From positions 248,001 through 312,000 of the forward strand of contig JAIPEG010000002.1 in NCBI GenBank assembly GCA_021737405.1: a DNA stretch of 64,000 bases. The letters run 5' to 3'. Numbering within the stretch: position 1 is the first letter of the stretch; each line of letters begins with the position of its first letter. Of the stretch, positions 1-8,777 are shown one piece after another. The translations under genes and the position numbers were made by a program. Source of the DNA: Bacteriovoracaceae bacterium. Its GTDB lineage: Bacteria; Bdellovibrionota; Bacteriovoracia; Bacteriovoracales; Bacteriovoracaceae. Under the pieces are notes generated by a model, which had not been told where the DNA came from, ran no database searches, and saw only the letters and a program-made list of their open reading frames with translations.

Positions 1-1968
1 TATGTGCAAAGAGGCATTTATAATAGTCAGGTGAAGTTGTATATTCGGGAATCTAAAACTAAGGAAGGCAATGAAGTTACGACTTACTTCTTTAATATCA
101 TTGAAGGTGAAAAAATACGATTGGCAAAACTTTTATTCAAAGGGAACTTAGCAGTAGATTTAGAAGAGCTTAAAAGAATTTATTACGAGCAAAGTACTGT
201 CCTTGCCGGGCGAGATTATTTAGATGAAGGTTACTTGAAAAACTTTACGTCAATCCTCAAAAACTTTTATTTGAAAAATGGTTATGTTTTTATTGAGATT
301 TCAAAGCCCCGACTCGTCATTAATAAAGAGAGAAATGAAGCAGAGGTAACCTATTCATTAAAGGAGCGCCAACAAAGTATTCTTGAAAAGATTAATCTAG
401 ATGGGATAGACGGCTATTATAAGGAGACGATTCTTAAATCAATGGTTAATAAAATTGGCCGTCCCATGAATGTTATAGAGCTCGAATCAGACTTAAGTAG
501 AGCTTTAAATAAGCTTAGGGATATTGGATTCTTTTATGCCAGGATTACTAATTTAAATGATGATAATGTTGTTTCATATGACTCCAACTTTACAAAATCT
601 AGTCTTAATTTAAAATTTAAAACCGGCAAAATTACGAAGCTGGAAAATGTCGTATTGAGTGGCAATAAAGTTACAAAGGATGTTGTTGTTCTTAGAGAGG
701 TGAAAATACAAAAGGGAGATGTCATTACACCTGAGAGGATAAAGGGTATTAGAGATAGAATTAATGCCCTAGGCTTATTTGGTAAAATTCAAGTCCTTCC
801 TCTTGTGACGAATAAGTTAACAACGGACGACTTCAATAAAACAAATCTAATTATTCAAGTGCAAGAGAAGAAGTTTGGGCGAGGTGAGATTGCACCAGGT
901 TATCGTACAGATATAGGGGCAAAACTTTCGTTTACTCTGTCTAAGACAAATCTTATGGGCATGAATGATTCTGGAACACTTAAGCTTCAGCTAAATAGAA
1001 GGTTTAGCCTTAGTCAGTTTGATGCTAGAAGAGCTGCACAAAGGAGTCAAAAGATTGAGGGTATCGCCAGTGTAAATTACTCCTATCCATATCTATTAAA
1101 TCTCGCAAATTTCGGGGGAAGCTTTTCAGTTCAAAGAAGAAGGTTCTTTAGTTTTGATGCAGATATATTTAGGATTTCACCCCAGTTAACTAAGCAAATT
1201 AATTCCTTTTTGGGACTTTCTGTAAAGTATCAGTATGAAAGAATAAGGCAGTTCGATGCTACAGAGGAAAAAGATAGGGCCACATTCGAAATTGGAAGTA
1301 TAACTCCGGGTATAACCCTAGATTTTAGGGACAGCCCGGTTTCACCCCGCTCCGGAGCTTATTTTGGTCTTAACTGGGAGTTTGCAAATAGATATTTTGG
1401 CTCACAAAAAGATAGCAACATTGAAATTAATTTTTCTAAAGTCATTAGCAGAAATAGATTCTACCTGCCTTTAGGATCAAAGAATTTTGTTTTGGCCTTT
1501 AGTATGGCAGCAGGTATGCAGGAAAATTATGCAAATGATATAAGTGGTCTTAATAGTGACGGCTCGAACCGTACAAGTGGCTATATCCCTTCTATAAAGG
1601 TTTTCCGTCTTGATGGTTTTGATACAGTCAGGGGTTATGCAGACAATGAAATCAACCGTTTAGAGAATGGAGAAGATGTTACTAGGACCCGCTTACAGGG
1701 AAAGGCGTTCTTCGCCAATCTAAAGTTTGAACCTAGGTATTATGTGAATGACACTTTCGTGCTGGGTCCATTCTTTGATGCGGGCCGCATAACAGTTGAT
1801 ACATTTACCCCGACTGATTTACGTACTTCCGCTGGGTTAACCCTTAAATTTCTAACTCCTGTGGGTACTTTGGATTTCGATTATGGAATTAAGTTGCGGC
1901 GCAGAAGCTTTAATAACGGAAATCGAGAGTCATTTGGGCGTTTTCACCTTAGTATCGGGTATTTTTAG
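1..1968 (+). CDS. Omp85-family outer-membrane assembly factor (BamA/TamA-like), 5' truncated by window edge
   Basis: The frame is open from base 1, so the GTG at position 4 is probably internal and the true start lies upstream. The visible part begins inside POTRA-type repeats (the stretches around ITKLENVVLSGNKV and IIEGEKIRLAKLLFKGN are typical) and continues into a C-terminal 16-strand-type barrel. Near residue 540 is VRGY, the conserved loop-6 motif of Omp85 proteins. The chain ends in an aromatic (IGYF), as expected of a substrate of its own machinery. Proteins of this family fold and insert beta-barrel proteins into the outer membrane. I cannot tell BamA from TamA or a paralogue without the N-terminus. 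It is followed after about 20 bases by the promoter of rplM, so it probably ends its own transcription unit, although I see no clear terminator. Confidence 0.85.
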   Translation, partial: YVQRGIYNSQVKLYIRESKTKEGNEVTTYFFNIIEGEKIRLAKLLFKGNLAVDLEELKRIYYEQSTVLAGRDYLDEGYLKNFTSILKNFYLKNGYVFIEISKPRLVINKERNEAEVTYSLKERQQSILEKINLDGIDGYYKETILKSMVNKIGRPMNVIELESDLSRALNKLRDIGFFYARITNLNDDNVVSYDSNFTKSSLNLKFKTGKITKLENVVLSGNKVTKDVVVLREVKIQKGDVITPERIKGIRDRINALGLFGKIQVLPLVTNKLTTDDFNKTNLIIQVQEKKFGRGEIAPGYRTDIGAKLSFTLSKTNLMGMNDSGTLKLQLNRRFSLSQFDARRAAQRSQKIEGIASVNYSYPYLLNLANFGGSFSVQRRRFFSFDADIFRISPQLTKQINSFLGLSVKYQYERIRQFDATEEKDRATFEIGSITPGITLDFRDSPVSPRSGAYFGLNWEFANRYFGSQKDSNIEINFSKVISRNRFYLPLGSKNFVLAFSMAAGMQENYANDISGLNSDGSNRTSGYIPSIKVFRLDGFDTVRGYADNEINRLENGEDVTRTRLQGKAFFANLKFEPRYYVNDTFVLGPFFDAGRITVDTFTPTDLRTSAGLTLKFLTPVGTLDFDYGIKLRRRSFNNGNRESFGRFHLSIGYF

Positions 1969-1989
1969 CAATACTTTGGGATTCCTTTC

Positions 1990-2019
1990 TTGACGTAAGG
2001 CCCAATTTTCTATTATAAA
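1990..2019 (+). promoter_or_regulatory. sigma-70-type promoter for rplM-rpsI
   Basis: TTGACG (1990-1995) is followed by a 17-base spacer and TTATAA (2013-2018); with an 18-base spacer the -10 reads TATAAA. It lies 60 bases before rplM, leaving a short leader. That leader holds a GGCT/AGCC mini-hairpin (2049-2062) and a Shine-Dalgarno AAGGA just before the ATG. Confidence 0.7.
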
Positions 2020-2079
2020 CACCTACCTATATAAAAATGTGGACTTGTGGCTGAAAGAAGCCTTTGAAGGACTATAGCT

Positions 2080-2517
2080 ATGTATACTCAAAAGTCGTTC
2101 GTGTTAAAACCTGCTGACGCTGAAAAAAAATGGTACTTAGTAAATGCCGAAGGGCAAACTGTTGGGCGTATCGCCACTAAAATTGCTGATGTACTTCGTG
2201 GAAAAGTTAATCCCCAGTATACTCCTCATACAGATTCTGGTGATTTTGTTGTTGTTGTAAATGCTGATAAGGTTGTTTTCACTGGTAATAAACTAGATGA
2301 TAAAATTTATCATAAGCATACTGGATACATTGGTGGTATTAAAAAGAGAACTGCCCGTGAACAACTGGATAGACAACCTGAGAAGGTTTTAATGTCTGCT
2401 GTAAAGGGAATGCTTCCAAAGAACACTCTTGGACGTAAACAGCTTACCAAGTTAAAGGTATTTGCTGGAACTGAACATCAACATGAGGCTCAAAATCCTC
2501 AAGAACTTAAACTGTAA
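2080..2517 (+). CDS. rplM: 50S ribosomal protein L13
   Basis: This is L13 of the large ribosomal subunit, an early assembly protein binding 23S rRNA. The 145 aa length is typical. Conserved stretches are visible: KWYLVNAEGQTVGRIA near the N-terminus, GDFVVVVNADKV in the middle, and the VKGMLPKNTLGRKQ motif near residues 108-121. The ATG at 2080 has an AAGGA ribosome-binding site about 9 bases upstream. It is followed after 26 bases by rpsI, the universal L13-S9 pair, and both share the promoter at 1990. In E. coli L13 represses its own operon by binding the leader; whether that occurs here is unknown. Confidence 0.98.
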   Translation: MYTQKSFVLKPADAEKKWYLVNAEGQTVGRIATKIADVLRGKVNPQYTPHTDSGDFVVVVNADKVVFTGNKLDDKIYHKHTGYIGGIKKRTAREQLDRQPEKVLMSAVKGMLPKNTLGRKQLTKLKVFAGTEHQHEAQNPQELKL

Positions 2518-2543
2518 TTAAAAAGTAAAAGGATAGTTGTAAA

Positions 2544-2951
2544 ATGGCTGCGAAAGGAAAAACATACGACGCTCATACTGTAGGCAGAAGAAAGTCATCT
2601 GTAGCAAGAATTTTTGTATCTGACTCTGGAAAGGGTGATGTAATAATTAATGATCGTGATATTAAAGAATACTTCCCAAAAGCGACTGACCGCTATGTTG
2701 TTAGTCAACCGCTTAATCTTTTAAAGATTGCTGATAAGTATGACATCAAAATCAATGTAAGAGGTGGTGGTACTACTGGCCAAGCTGGTGCAATTAGACA
2801 CGGAATTGCTCGTGCAATTTTAAAGCTAGATCCAACAGTAAGAGGGGAACTTAAGAAAGCTGGATTCTTAACTCGTGACCCACGTAAGGTTGAGAGAAAG
2901 AAACCTGGTCAACCAGGTGCAAGAAAGCGCTTCCAGTTCTCAAAACGTTAA
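2544..2951 (+). CDS. rpsI: 30S ribosomal protein S9
   Basis: This is S9 of the small subunit, whose C-terminal tail reaches the decoding P site. The N-terminal [12 protein letters not shown], central [18 protein letters not shown] and C-terminal basic tail ending FSKR (the invariant Lys-Arg end that contacts P-site tRNA) are all present. The 135 aa length is standard. It is the second gene of the rplM-rpsI operon and is followed directly by a strong intrinsic terminator. Confidence 0.98.
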   Translation: MAAKGKTYDAHTVGRRKSSVARIFVSDSGKGDVIINDRDIKEYFPKATDRYVVSQPLNLLKIADKYDIKINVRGGGTTGQAGAIRHGIARAILKLDPTVRGELKKAGFLTRDPRKVERKKPGQPGARKRFQFSKR

Positions 2952-2970
2952 TAAAATCTCTAATGAAAAA

Positions 2971-2998
2971 GCCCAGGTTCTGCCTGGGCTTTTTTTTT
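2971..2998 (+). terminator. intrinsic terminator of rplM-rpsI
   Basis: The stem GCCCAGG (2971-2977), loop TTCTG, and CCTGGGC (2983-2989) run directly into nine T residues. The element lies 20 bases after the rpsI stop. Confidence 0.93.
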
Positions 2999-3048
2999 GC
3001 CTAAGTCCTATTACTCCACATAATTTGAAGGATTAGGTATATATCTAA

Positions 3049-5664
3049 GTGGTGAAAAAAACTAATTTCAAAACTATTTCTATAAAAGGCGCTAGGACAC
3101 ATAATCTTAAAAATATAGATATTGAATTGCCGCTCCAGAAAATTACATGCGTTTATGGACCTTCTGGCTCTGGAAAGTCTTCTCTAGCCTTTCATACAAT
3201 TTTAGCCGAATCAAAGAGGCGTTACTTAAATTCGTTACCAAATGATATTAAGTTCTTTTGGAATATGCCTACAGCAGCTGAGGTTGATAGTATATATCCG
3301 GTTTTGCCAGTATGGGGATTGGCCCAGAGTAATCCAATCTTGGGATCGCGCCCTAATTTAGCTGACACCATGGGATTGTCGGAACATTTACAGAGGATGT
3401 GGCAAGATTATGGAAAAGAATTTTGTCCAGAGCATAGGGAGGAGCTCGTTCCAGAGAATTGGGACGATACCTTTTTGTCTTTATTGGAAATGAAGGGCTG
3501 GAATAGGGATGAGGATGTTTTACATTTCTTTATTGAAAGAGGAATTTACCAAGAAAAATTTGGGTCCGAGACGACACCTGCAAGAAGTTATAGTTTTGAA
3601 AAATCCGATATTGATACCTTTAACTCTTCTGATCTTTACTGGGAAATTTTTCGAGTAAAAATTAAGTCTTTAGATAAAGTAGCAAAAAAAATAAAAGAGA
3701 TTGGCCTATCTAAAGATAAGGTATTGTTTTGTGTTAAAGACCGCGGGAATTTAGATCCACTTCCCCGACAAGATATGTTGAAATGTAAAAAGTGTGATTA
3801 CCAAAAAAAGAAGGTTTTTTTAGAGCCAACTGAGTTCAGTCCATATAATGCTGCTGGTGCATGCACAAGGTGCAATGGGCATGGCATGAATTTAGAATAT
3901 GATAGGGAAAAAGTTGTTAAGTACCCTTATTTATCTATTGGAGAAGGGGCGATCTCTATTTTGGAATCTTCTCATTTTTCACATTTCTACCCACTTCTTG
4001 TAAAAGAGCTGAAAAAAGAAAAGATCTCTTTAACGGTGCCCTTTTCGAGCCTACCAGAAAAGAAGATCTGGAAAATATTGGAAGAAGGGCTTGGTCGATA
4101 CCCAGGCTTAAAAGTTTGTTACGATTATTTAGAATCAAAAAGATATAAAAGAACGGTTAGAATATTTTCGAGAAAGCTTAAAAGTGAAGTTTTATGTGAA
4201 GATTGTACTGGAACTAGGGTAAATAAAAAGACGCACGATTTAATTATTCCTGATTTTTCTTATTTTAATTATAAAGAATTGTGGCTTCAGACACCTGAGA
4301 AGCTATTAGAGCTCTTAAATAAAACCAAAAAAAATTGGACTGATAACAAACTTAAAAAAAGATTTGAGGCCATTATAAATTTACTTATGGTTTCCAAGGA
4401 TTTGGGTCTCTCTACGATTCCTCTTTGGAAGAAGGCAAAATATTTAAGCAGTTCAGAATATCAAAGGGCGTTGTTGACTAAGATTTTAAGTTATCAAGGC
4501 TCGGGATCACTTTTTGTGCTCGATGAACCTTCTTTTGATCTTTCATTAGATGAACAAACTAAGTTATATAACTGCCTGATAAAAATAAGGGATCAAGGAA
4601 ATACCATTCTCCTTGTAGAGCATAGTGAGTATCTAAGAACCTGTTCCGATTTTCTTGTAGAGATGGGACCAGGGGCTGGTCCTGATGGTGGTAAAATCAT
4701 TAGTCAAAAAGTTAATCGCAAGAAAGCTTTAAAGCCACCTAAGATAAAATTAAAAAAATCTAAAAAATATAAAGAAAATATTTTGGTTAAAAGTTTTAAA
4801 TTTGATGGAGGTCTTTTTCCGGAATTAAAAATCCCTCTCAAAGAAACGACAATTTTCTATGGCTCGTCTGGTTATCGTAAAGATCATTACTGTAAAAATG
4901 TTATACTGGATACTTTGAGTTTTATTTCAACAGGTGAACCAATCGGTTCAATGAAGGACGTTGACCAGGAGTTGATTTCTGGTGACTTTAACTTTGAAAA
5001 AGTTCTATCCTTTGATTCTTCCTTGGGAAAGGTCAGCTCTCGCTCCAGTGTTGGAACCTCAATTGGCCTTAGTCCAGAGGTTAGAAAATATTTGGCGAAT
5101 TTACCGATTTCCAGGGAGCTTGGGTTGGAAAAAGGCCATTTTTCTCCAAACTCTGAGCTCGGTAGATGCACAAGTTGTGAAGGCCGAGGAGTAAAAGAAA
5201 TAGAGATGTCATTTTTAGAAGACATCATTTTAGTTTGTGATGATTGTAGTGGGAAAAAGTTAAAGCCTTATTTGGCAAGCATTAGTGACGGAACTTTTAC
5301 TGCTTATGATGCTTTCAGATTACCAATGATAGATATTATTCCTAGATTGAGCTTAACACCAAAATTCCAAAAGATATGGTCTCTTGTTGAATTATTAAAT
5401 CTATCTTACTTAAGTCTTGATCGCTCTCTCTCATCTTTATCAGGAGGGGAGAGGATGAGAATAAAGCTTCTATCCCAGCTCTCTGCTAAAATTGAAAATT
5501 CCTTTCTCTTTTTTGATAATATTAGCTCAGGTCTTTCAACTAAAGAGCTAGAAAAAATATACGATTTTATCGACTCTTTAAAGAATCTTGGCAATACAGT
5601 TTTCATTGTGGATCAGAACCCGGCCTTAATAGAAAGAACCTCTTCTGCAATATCAGCTACTTAG
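3049..5664 (+). CDS. UvrA-like ABC ATPase paralogue with one degenerate ATP site
   Basis: The protein has the overall UvrA plan: two ABC ATPase modules and Cys-pair zinc modules (CKKC 246-249 with C272/C275; CTSC and CDDC in the second half). At 871 aa it is shorter than canonical UvrA (about 940). The N-terminus (SIKGARTHNLKNIDIELP) and Walker A-1 (GPSGSGKSS, 37-45) are classical. Walker B-1 (LDEP, 491-494), switch His525 and the second signature motif (LSGGER, 797-802) are intact. In contrast Walker A-2 reads GSSGYRKD (605-612), the first signature reads LSSSEYQR (about 467-474), Walker B-2 ends FDN (822-824) and the second switch His is Gln856. All four lesions fall in the same composite ATP site. 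The start is GTG at 3049 or 3052. Canonical UvrA does nucleotide-excision repair damage recognition; this copy is more likely a specialised UvrA2-like or non-repair ATPase. Confidence 0.85.
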   Translation: MVKKTNFKTISIKGARTHNLKNIDIELPLQKITCVYGPSGSGKSSLAFHTILAESKRRYLNSLPNDIKFFWNMPTAAEVDSIYPVLPVWGLAQSNPILGSRPNLADTMGLSEHLQRMWQDYGKEFCPEHREELVPENWDDTFLSLLEMKGWNRDEDVLHFFIERGIYQEKFGSETTPARSYSFEKSDIDTFNSSDLYWEIFRVKIKSLDKVAKKIKEIGLSKDKVLFCVKDRGNLDPLPRQDMLKCKKCDYQKKKVFLEPTEFSPYNAAGACTRCNGHGMNLEYDREKVVKYPYLSIGEGAISILESSHFSHFYPLLVKELKKEKISLTVPFSSLPEKKIWKILEEGLGRYPGLKVCYDYLESKRYKRTVRIFSRKLKSEVLCEDCTGTRVNKKTHDLIIPDFSYFNYKELWLQTPEKLLELLNKTKKNWTDNKLKKRFEAIINLLMVSKDLGLSTIPLWKKAKYLSSSEYQRALLTKILSYQGSGSLFVLDEPSFDLSLDEQTKLYNCLIKIRDQGNTILLVEHSEYLRTCSDFLVEMGPGAGPDGGKIISQKVNRKKALKPPKIKLKKSKKYKENILVKSFKFDGGLFPELKIPLKETTIFYGSSGYRKDHYCKNVILDTLSFISTGEPIGSMKDVDQELISGDFNFEKVLSFDSSLGKVSSRSSVGTSIGLSPEVRKYLANLPISRELGLEKGHFSPNSELGRCTSCEGRGVKEIEMSFLEDIILVCDDCSGKKLKPYLASISDGTFTAYDAFRLPMIDIIPRLSLTPKFQKIWSLVELLNLSYLSLDRSLSSLSGGERMRIKLLSQLSAKIENSFLFFDNISSGLSTKELEKIYDFIDSLKNLGNTVFIVDQNPALIERTSSAISAT

Positions 5665-5748
5665 TGGGTTTATTGCCGGCTCAAAATAGCTGACTATTTT
5701 AGTAAAGAATATTTCCTTCTGACCGAAAAGGTAGGAAGGGAGTGTGAT

Positions 5749-6465
5749 TTGTTAAAGAAACCTAAATCCATATTTCTATTTTTCTTATTAGTCTTAAGCA
5801 CTACGAAGGCTACTGTTTTTGTCGAGACTTCGATTGAAGATCGTCTTGAGCAGGCTTCAGGTGTAATTAGAGGATCATTTATTGGTAAAAGTTACAAAAA
5901 GCTTCCTAGTGGTAGAGTGGTAACAGAGGCCACCTTTAAACTGACGGATGTATCGGGAATTGGTCCAAATGAAATTGTAAATCACAATAACTTCAAGGTC
6001 TTATATCCTGGTGGAGTTTGGCAAAACAGAATTCATAAAATTCATGGATCACCAGAATTTAAAATGAATGAAGAGGTTATTTTAGTAATTAAAAAGGATC
6101 GGTTTGGCTACATCATGCCGGATTTAAGTCTTTCAAAATATAACGTAATACAAGAGGACGGCAAAAGTTATGTGAAGTCTGCCATTTTTTCTGAAAAAAA
6201 AGGCATTGGTAAAATGGCATTTTCAGAGTTCGAAATACTACTTCAAAATATCTATGGAAGTCCTCTGCACAAGCTAACGGTGGATAAATATATCGATAAG
6301 GGTAGAGTGAGAGACGCTAATGGAAATGAGCGTACTCCAGCAAGTATTAAAAGAGTAAAAGAGACTGAAGATGATGATATTCCAGTTATATGGTTTGTCC
6401 TAGGGCTAGGACTAATGGGCTTTCTTCCAACACTATTTTTTAGGGGCAAAAGGAATGAGAGTTAA
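5749..6465 (+). CDS. secreted or membrane-anchored protein of unknown function with C-terminal TM
   Basis: I do not recognise a family. The start is TTG at 5749, supported by a GGAAGGGA Shine-Dalgarno upstream; the nearby GTG at 5743 runs into a stop. Residues 1-22 form a signal peptide (KKPKSIFLFFLLVLSTTKA). The body is a predicted soluble domain (about 25-205), and residues 213-232 form a single membrane segment followed by RGKRNES. The C-terminus overlaps the start of the matrixin protease gene by 11 bases, so the two are translationally coupled. The layout (signal peptide, ectodomain, C-terminal TM, basic end) resembles C-terminal sorting signals such as the CTERM types, but no conserved sorting motif can be named. 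Confidence 0.7.
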   Translation: MLKKPKSIFLFFLLVLSTTKATVFVETSIEDRLEQASGVIRGSFIGKSYKKLPSGRVVTEATFKLTDVSGIGPNEIVNHNNFKVLYPGGVWQNRIHKIHGSPEFKMNEEVILVIKKDRFGYIMPDLSLSKYNVIQEDGKSYVKSAIFSEKKGIGKMAFSEFEILLQNIYGSPLHKLTVDKYIDKGRVRDANGNERTPASIKRVKETEDDDIPVIWFVLGLGLMGFLPTLFFRGKRNES

Positions 6466-8212
6466 AGTATCGATAATTTTTATCTCGTTTTTTTTAGTCC
6501 AATCGATAAATGCCTTTGTTCATCAAAAAACACTAGCTGGTGATAAGTTTACATGGCCCAATACTTCTACGATTAATCTTTATGTAAATGGTGCTAATTC
6601 TTCCGGTATTTCTTCGAGTAGTATCGCTAGTAGAACCTCTGAGTCCGCCTCTCGATGGAATAATTCTGGTGGACCAGCGCTTTCTGTTTCCTCAGTTACT
6701 ACAGGACCTGCTTCTGGAAGAAGTGATATTTACTTTTCAACAGACCCACTCTTCTTTTCAAGCTCTTCAATACTTGCCGTTACAGAAAGCATATATAATG
6801 AATCAGATGGAACGATAATTGAATCTGATATTATTATCAAAGATAGTGTGCTCTTTAGTAACTCACAGACATCATCTCCTTTTATTGGCGATATTTTAAG
6901 TCATGAGATAGGCCACCTTATAGGCCTTGACCACGCTACTCTTCCATTTTCGACGATGTTTTATAAGTTAACGAGAGGACAAGCAACGCCATCATTTGAT
7001 GATCATCTTGGAAAAAGCATGCTCTATAATTCATTGAGTAACTCTGGAAGTATAACTGGAAAGATCGCTGGCGGTGAAGGTGTTGTAGGTGTTTTTGCAG
7101 CCGATGTGAATTTAATATCCTCTAATCAAGGAAGAATTATTGCAAGTATGTTATCCGACGAGTCAGGAAATTTTAAATTTGAAGGTTTGCCAACAGATGA
7201 CGTTTATTACATCTATGTTAAACCTCTTAAAACTAAAGAATCACTTTCTCCTTTTTATCAGACAGTAAAGAAAGATTTTTGCACTGGCTTTGCAGACTTT
7301 AAAGGTACCTTTTTTGAGACATGTAATAACTCTAGAAAGGGCTATCCCCAGGGCATCAAACTTATAAACGGAACCACAAGTATTGATATCGGAGTAGTTA
7401 CAATTAAATGTAATTTGAACGTTCCTTTGAACTACTTTCCAGGAAGAAGTGCAGGAGAATTTAAAATTGGTGATGCCGATAGGGCCGGAGACTCATTTGT
7501 TGGTTATTTTACAAAAGATGATATTGATACAGGTAAGGAAGATGTCTTATTTGTTGATTTATCTCATGTTGATGCTTCTGCAGGTAATCTTTATCTAGAT
7601 TTAAGTCTTCTCTCTCAAGATTTTCAATCAAAAGTCGTTTACAAAATCGAGGTTACATCCCCTTTAGGCTTTTATAGTTTTAACTATGGAACTGATAGTG
7701 ATTTAAACCCTAATTTAAATTTAAAGGGGAAAATAAACCTTGATCCAAGTGTATTTGCTAATAATGTTTTCGAAATAAAAGTCATTCCAACAAGCTTTGA
7801 GGACTTTATACTCACAACCCCTTTTACAATTGAAGGTCTCTTTTTCCCGGACTTCAGCTCTATCGGTGATGACAGATTCTTTTATCAATTCATTTATTTT
7901 ATTAGCCAGAAAAGTGGATTAGATTACACGGTTTTTTCTCATTACAACTATCCAGCTTCTAGAGGCAATAACTCTTGCATGGAAGGTGGGAAGACTTATA
8001 GCGTCAAGTCGGCAGGAGCAGTAACTGGTGTGACTTCAGAGTCTTTTAAAAAGAAAGAAAAAGGTGATGCAAGTATTGTGGCCTGCGGTAGCGTAACCCT
8101 TACCAACGAAAATGGGGGTGGTCCATCTGGTGGTTCATCTCTACTGATTGGTCTCATTTTTGCTTTTGCTATTTTCTACTTTGGCTCATATAGGTCCGTA
8201 CTAAGTTTTTAG
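6455..8212 (+). CDS. secreted matrixin-type (M10-like) zinc metalloprotease with C-terminal TM
   Basis: A signal peptide (residues 1-21, ending INA) is followed by a catalytic domain with the metzincin zinc motif HEIGHLIGLDH (H150, E151, H154, H160) and a Met-turn in FSTMFY shortly after. This fits the matrixin/astacin-like clan of Zn endopeptidases. No cysteine-switch prodomain is seen. After the protease domain comes a carboxypeptidase-regulatory or fibronectin-like beta domain (about 195-275) and a long beta-rich region of unknown role. The C-terminus carries a Gly-rich stretch (GGGPSGGSS), a hydrophobic segment and an Arg-containing tail, similar in layout to GlyGly-CTERM or MYXO-CTERM sorting signals. 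It is coupled to the upstream secreted gene by overlap. The substrate is unknown; in a predator it could act on prey or on its own envelope proteins. Confidence 0.85.
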   Translation: MRVKVSIIFISFFLVQSINAFVHQKTLAGDKFTWPNTSTINLYVNGANSSGISSSSIASRTSESASRWNNSGGPALSVSSVTTGPASGRSDIYFSTDPLFFSSSSILAVTESIYNESDGTIIESDIIIKDSVLFSNSQTSSPFIGDILSHEIGHLIGLDHATLPFSTMFYKLTRGQATPSFDDHLGKSMLYNSLSNSGSITGKIAGGEGVVGVFAADVNLISSNQGRIIASMLSDESGNFKFEGLPTDDVYYIYVKPLKTKESLSPFYQTVKKDFCTGFADFKGTFFETCNNSRKGYPQGIKLINGTTSIDIGVVTIKCNLNVPLNYFPGRSAGEFKIGDADRAGDSFVGYFTKDDIDTGKEDVLFVDLSHVDASAGNLYLDLSLLSQDFQSKVVYKIEVTSPLGFYSFNYGTDSDLNPNLNLKGKINLDPSVFANNVFEIKVIPTSFEDFILTTPFTIEGLFFPDFSSIGDDRFFYQFIYFISQKSGLDYTVFSHYNYPASRGNNSCMEGGKTYSVKSAGAVTGVTSESFKKKEKGDASIVACGSVTLTNENGGGPSGGSSLLIGLIFAFAIFYFGSYRSVLSF

Positions 8213-8249
8213 TGTTCAAAAAGCTTGTATTTCTTGTATTCTTAACGGG

Positions 8250-8750
8250 ATGAAAATCTTAAGAAAAATTGTATCTAAAACATTCTTTAAAATATGCCTC
8301 TTATCTCTATTTGTGACTTCTTTACAGGCACAAAATCTTCTTGATGAAAGAATTAGAAGAATATCATCTCGCAAAAGATCGGTATATTTGGATTCAGGGA
8401 TCTTTCACAATGGTGGACCAAAAAGAAGTTCCAAATTAAAGGCCATACGTCATAACTTTTCTCAAAAGGCTGGTTATGAAAGATTGGTGCTTGATTTTGT
8501 TACATCAGAGCTACCAAGAATTTACGGTTATATTTCAGGTAAAGAAAAAAAACTTTACTTAGATTTATTTACGACAGATTTACCAGATGCCATAAGTTCT
8601 TTTGGTAACAGCAAGTTTGTGAAATCAGTTAACTTTTTTCCAATTCAAAACGATACCTTGAGTGTTGAAGTCATTTTTAAGCAAAATGTAACACTCGATG
8701 TATTCTTTCTTAAAAGTCCTGGACGTCTAGTCGTTGATATAAAAGGATAA
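8250..8750 (+). CDS. exported AMIN-domain-like protein
   Basis: The signal peptide is residues 1-27 (ending LQA). Residues about 68-166 have the alternating beta pattern of an AMIN domain: YERLVLDFV near the start, KKLYLDLF in the middle and the terminal PGRLVVDI motif. AMIN domains target periplasmic proteins to peptidoglycan or to secretin and septal sites (AmiC, PilQ). Here the domain stands alone without an amidase or secretin. It lies 37 bases after the protease gene and 27 bases before lon. It could be an adaptor at the cell wall; this is inference. Confidence 0.65.
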   Translation: MKILRKIVSKTFFKICLLSLFVTSLQAQNLLDERIRRISSRKRSVYLDSGIFHNGGPKRSSKLKAIRHNFSQKAGYERLVLDFVTSELPRIYGYISGKEKKLYLDLFTTDLPDAISSFGNSKFVKSVNFFPIQNDTLSVEVIFKQNVTLDVFFLKSPGRLVVDIKG

Positions 8751-8766
8751 TGAGATTTAATCTCAT
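8750..8766 (+). promoter_or_regulatory. perfect inverted repeat just before the lon Shine-Dalgarno
   Basis: ATGAGATT, one T, then AATCTCAT form a perfect 8-bp inverted repeat directly abutting AGGAG (8767-8771), which serves the lon ATG at 8778. It fills most of the 27-base gap. It could be an operator or an RNA hairpin that controls ribosome access. Confidence 0.5.
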
Positions 8767-8777
8767 AGGAGTGTCCG

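Noticed and set aside
4855-4890. Frameshift explaining the odd second Walker A of the UvrA-like protein
   Set aside because: The frame is continuous and flanking residues align normally; the other motifs of the same ATP site are also changed, so it is a true divergence.
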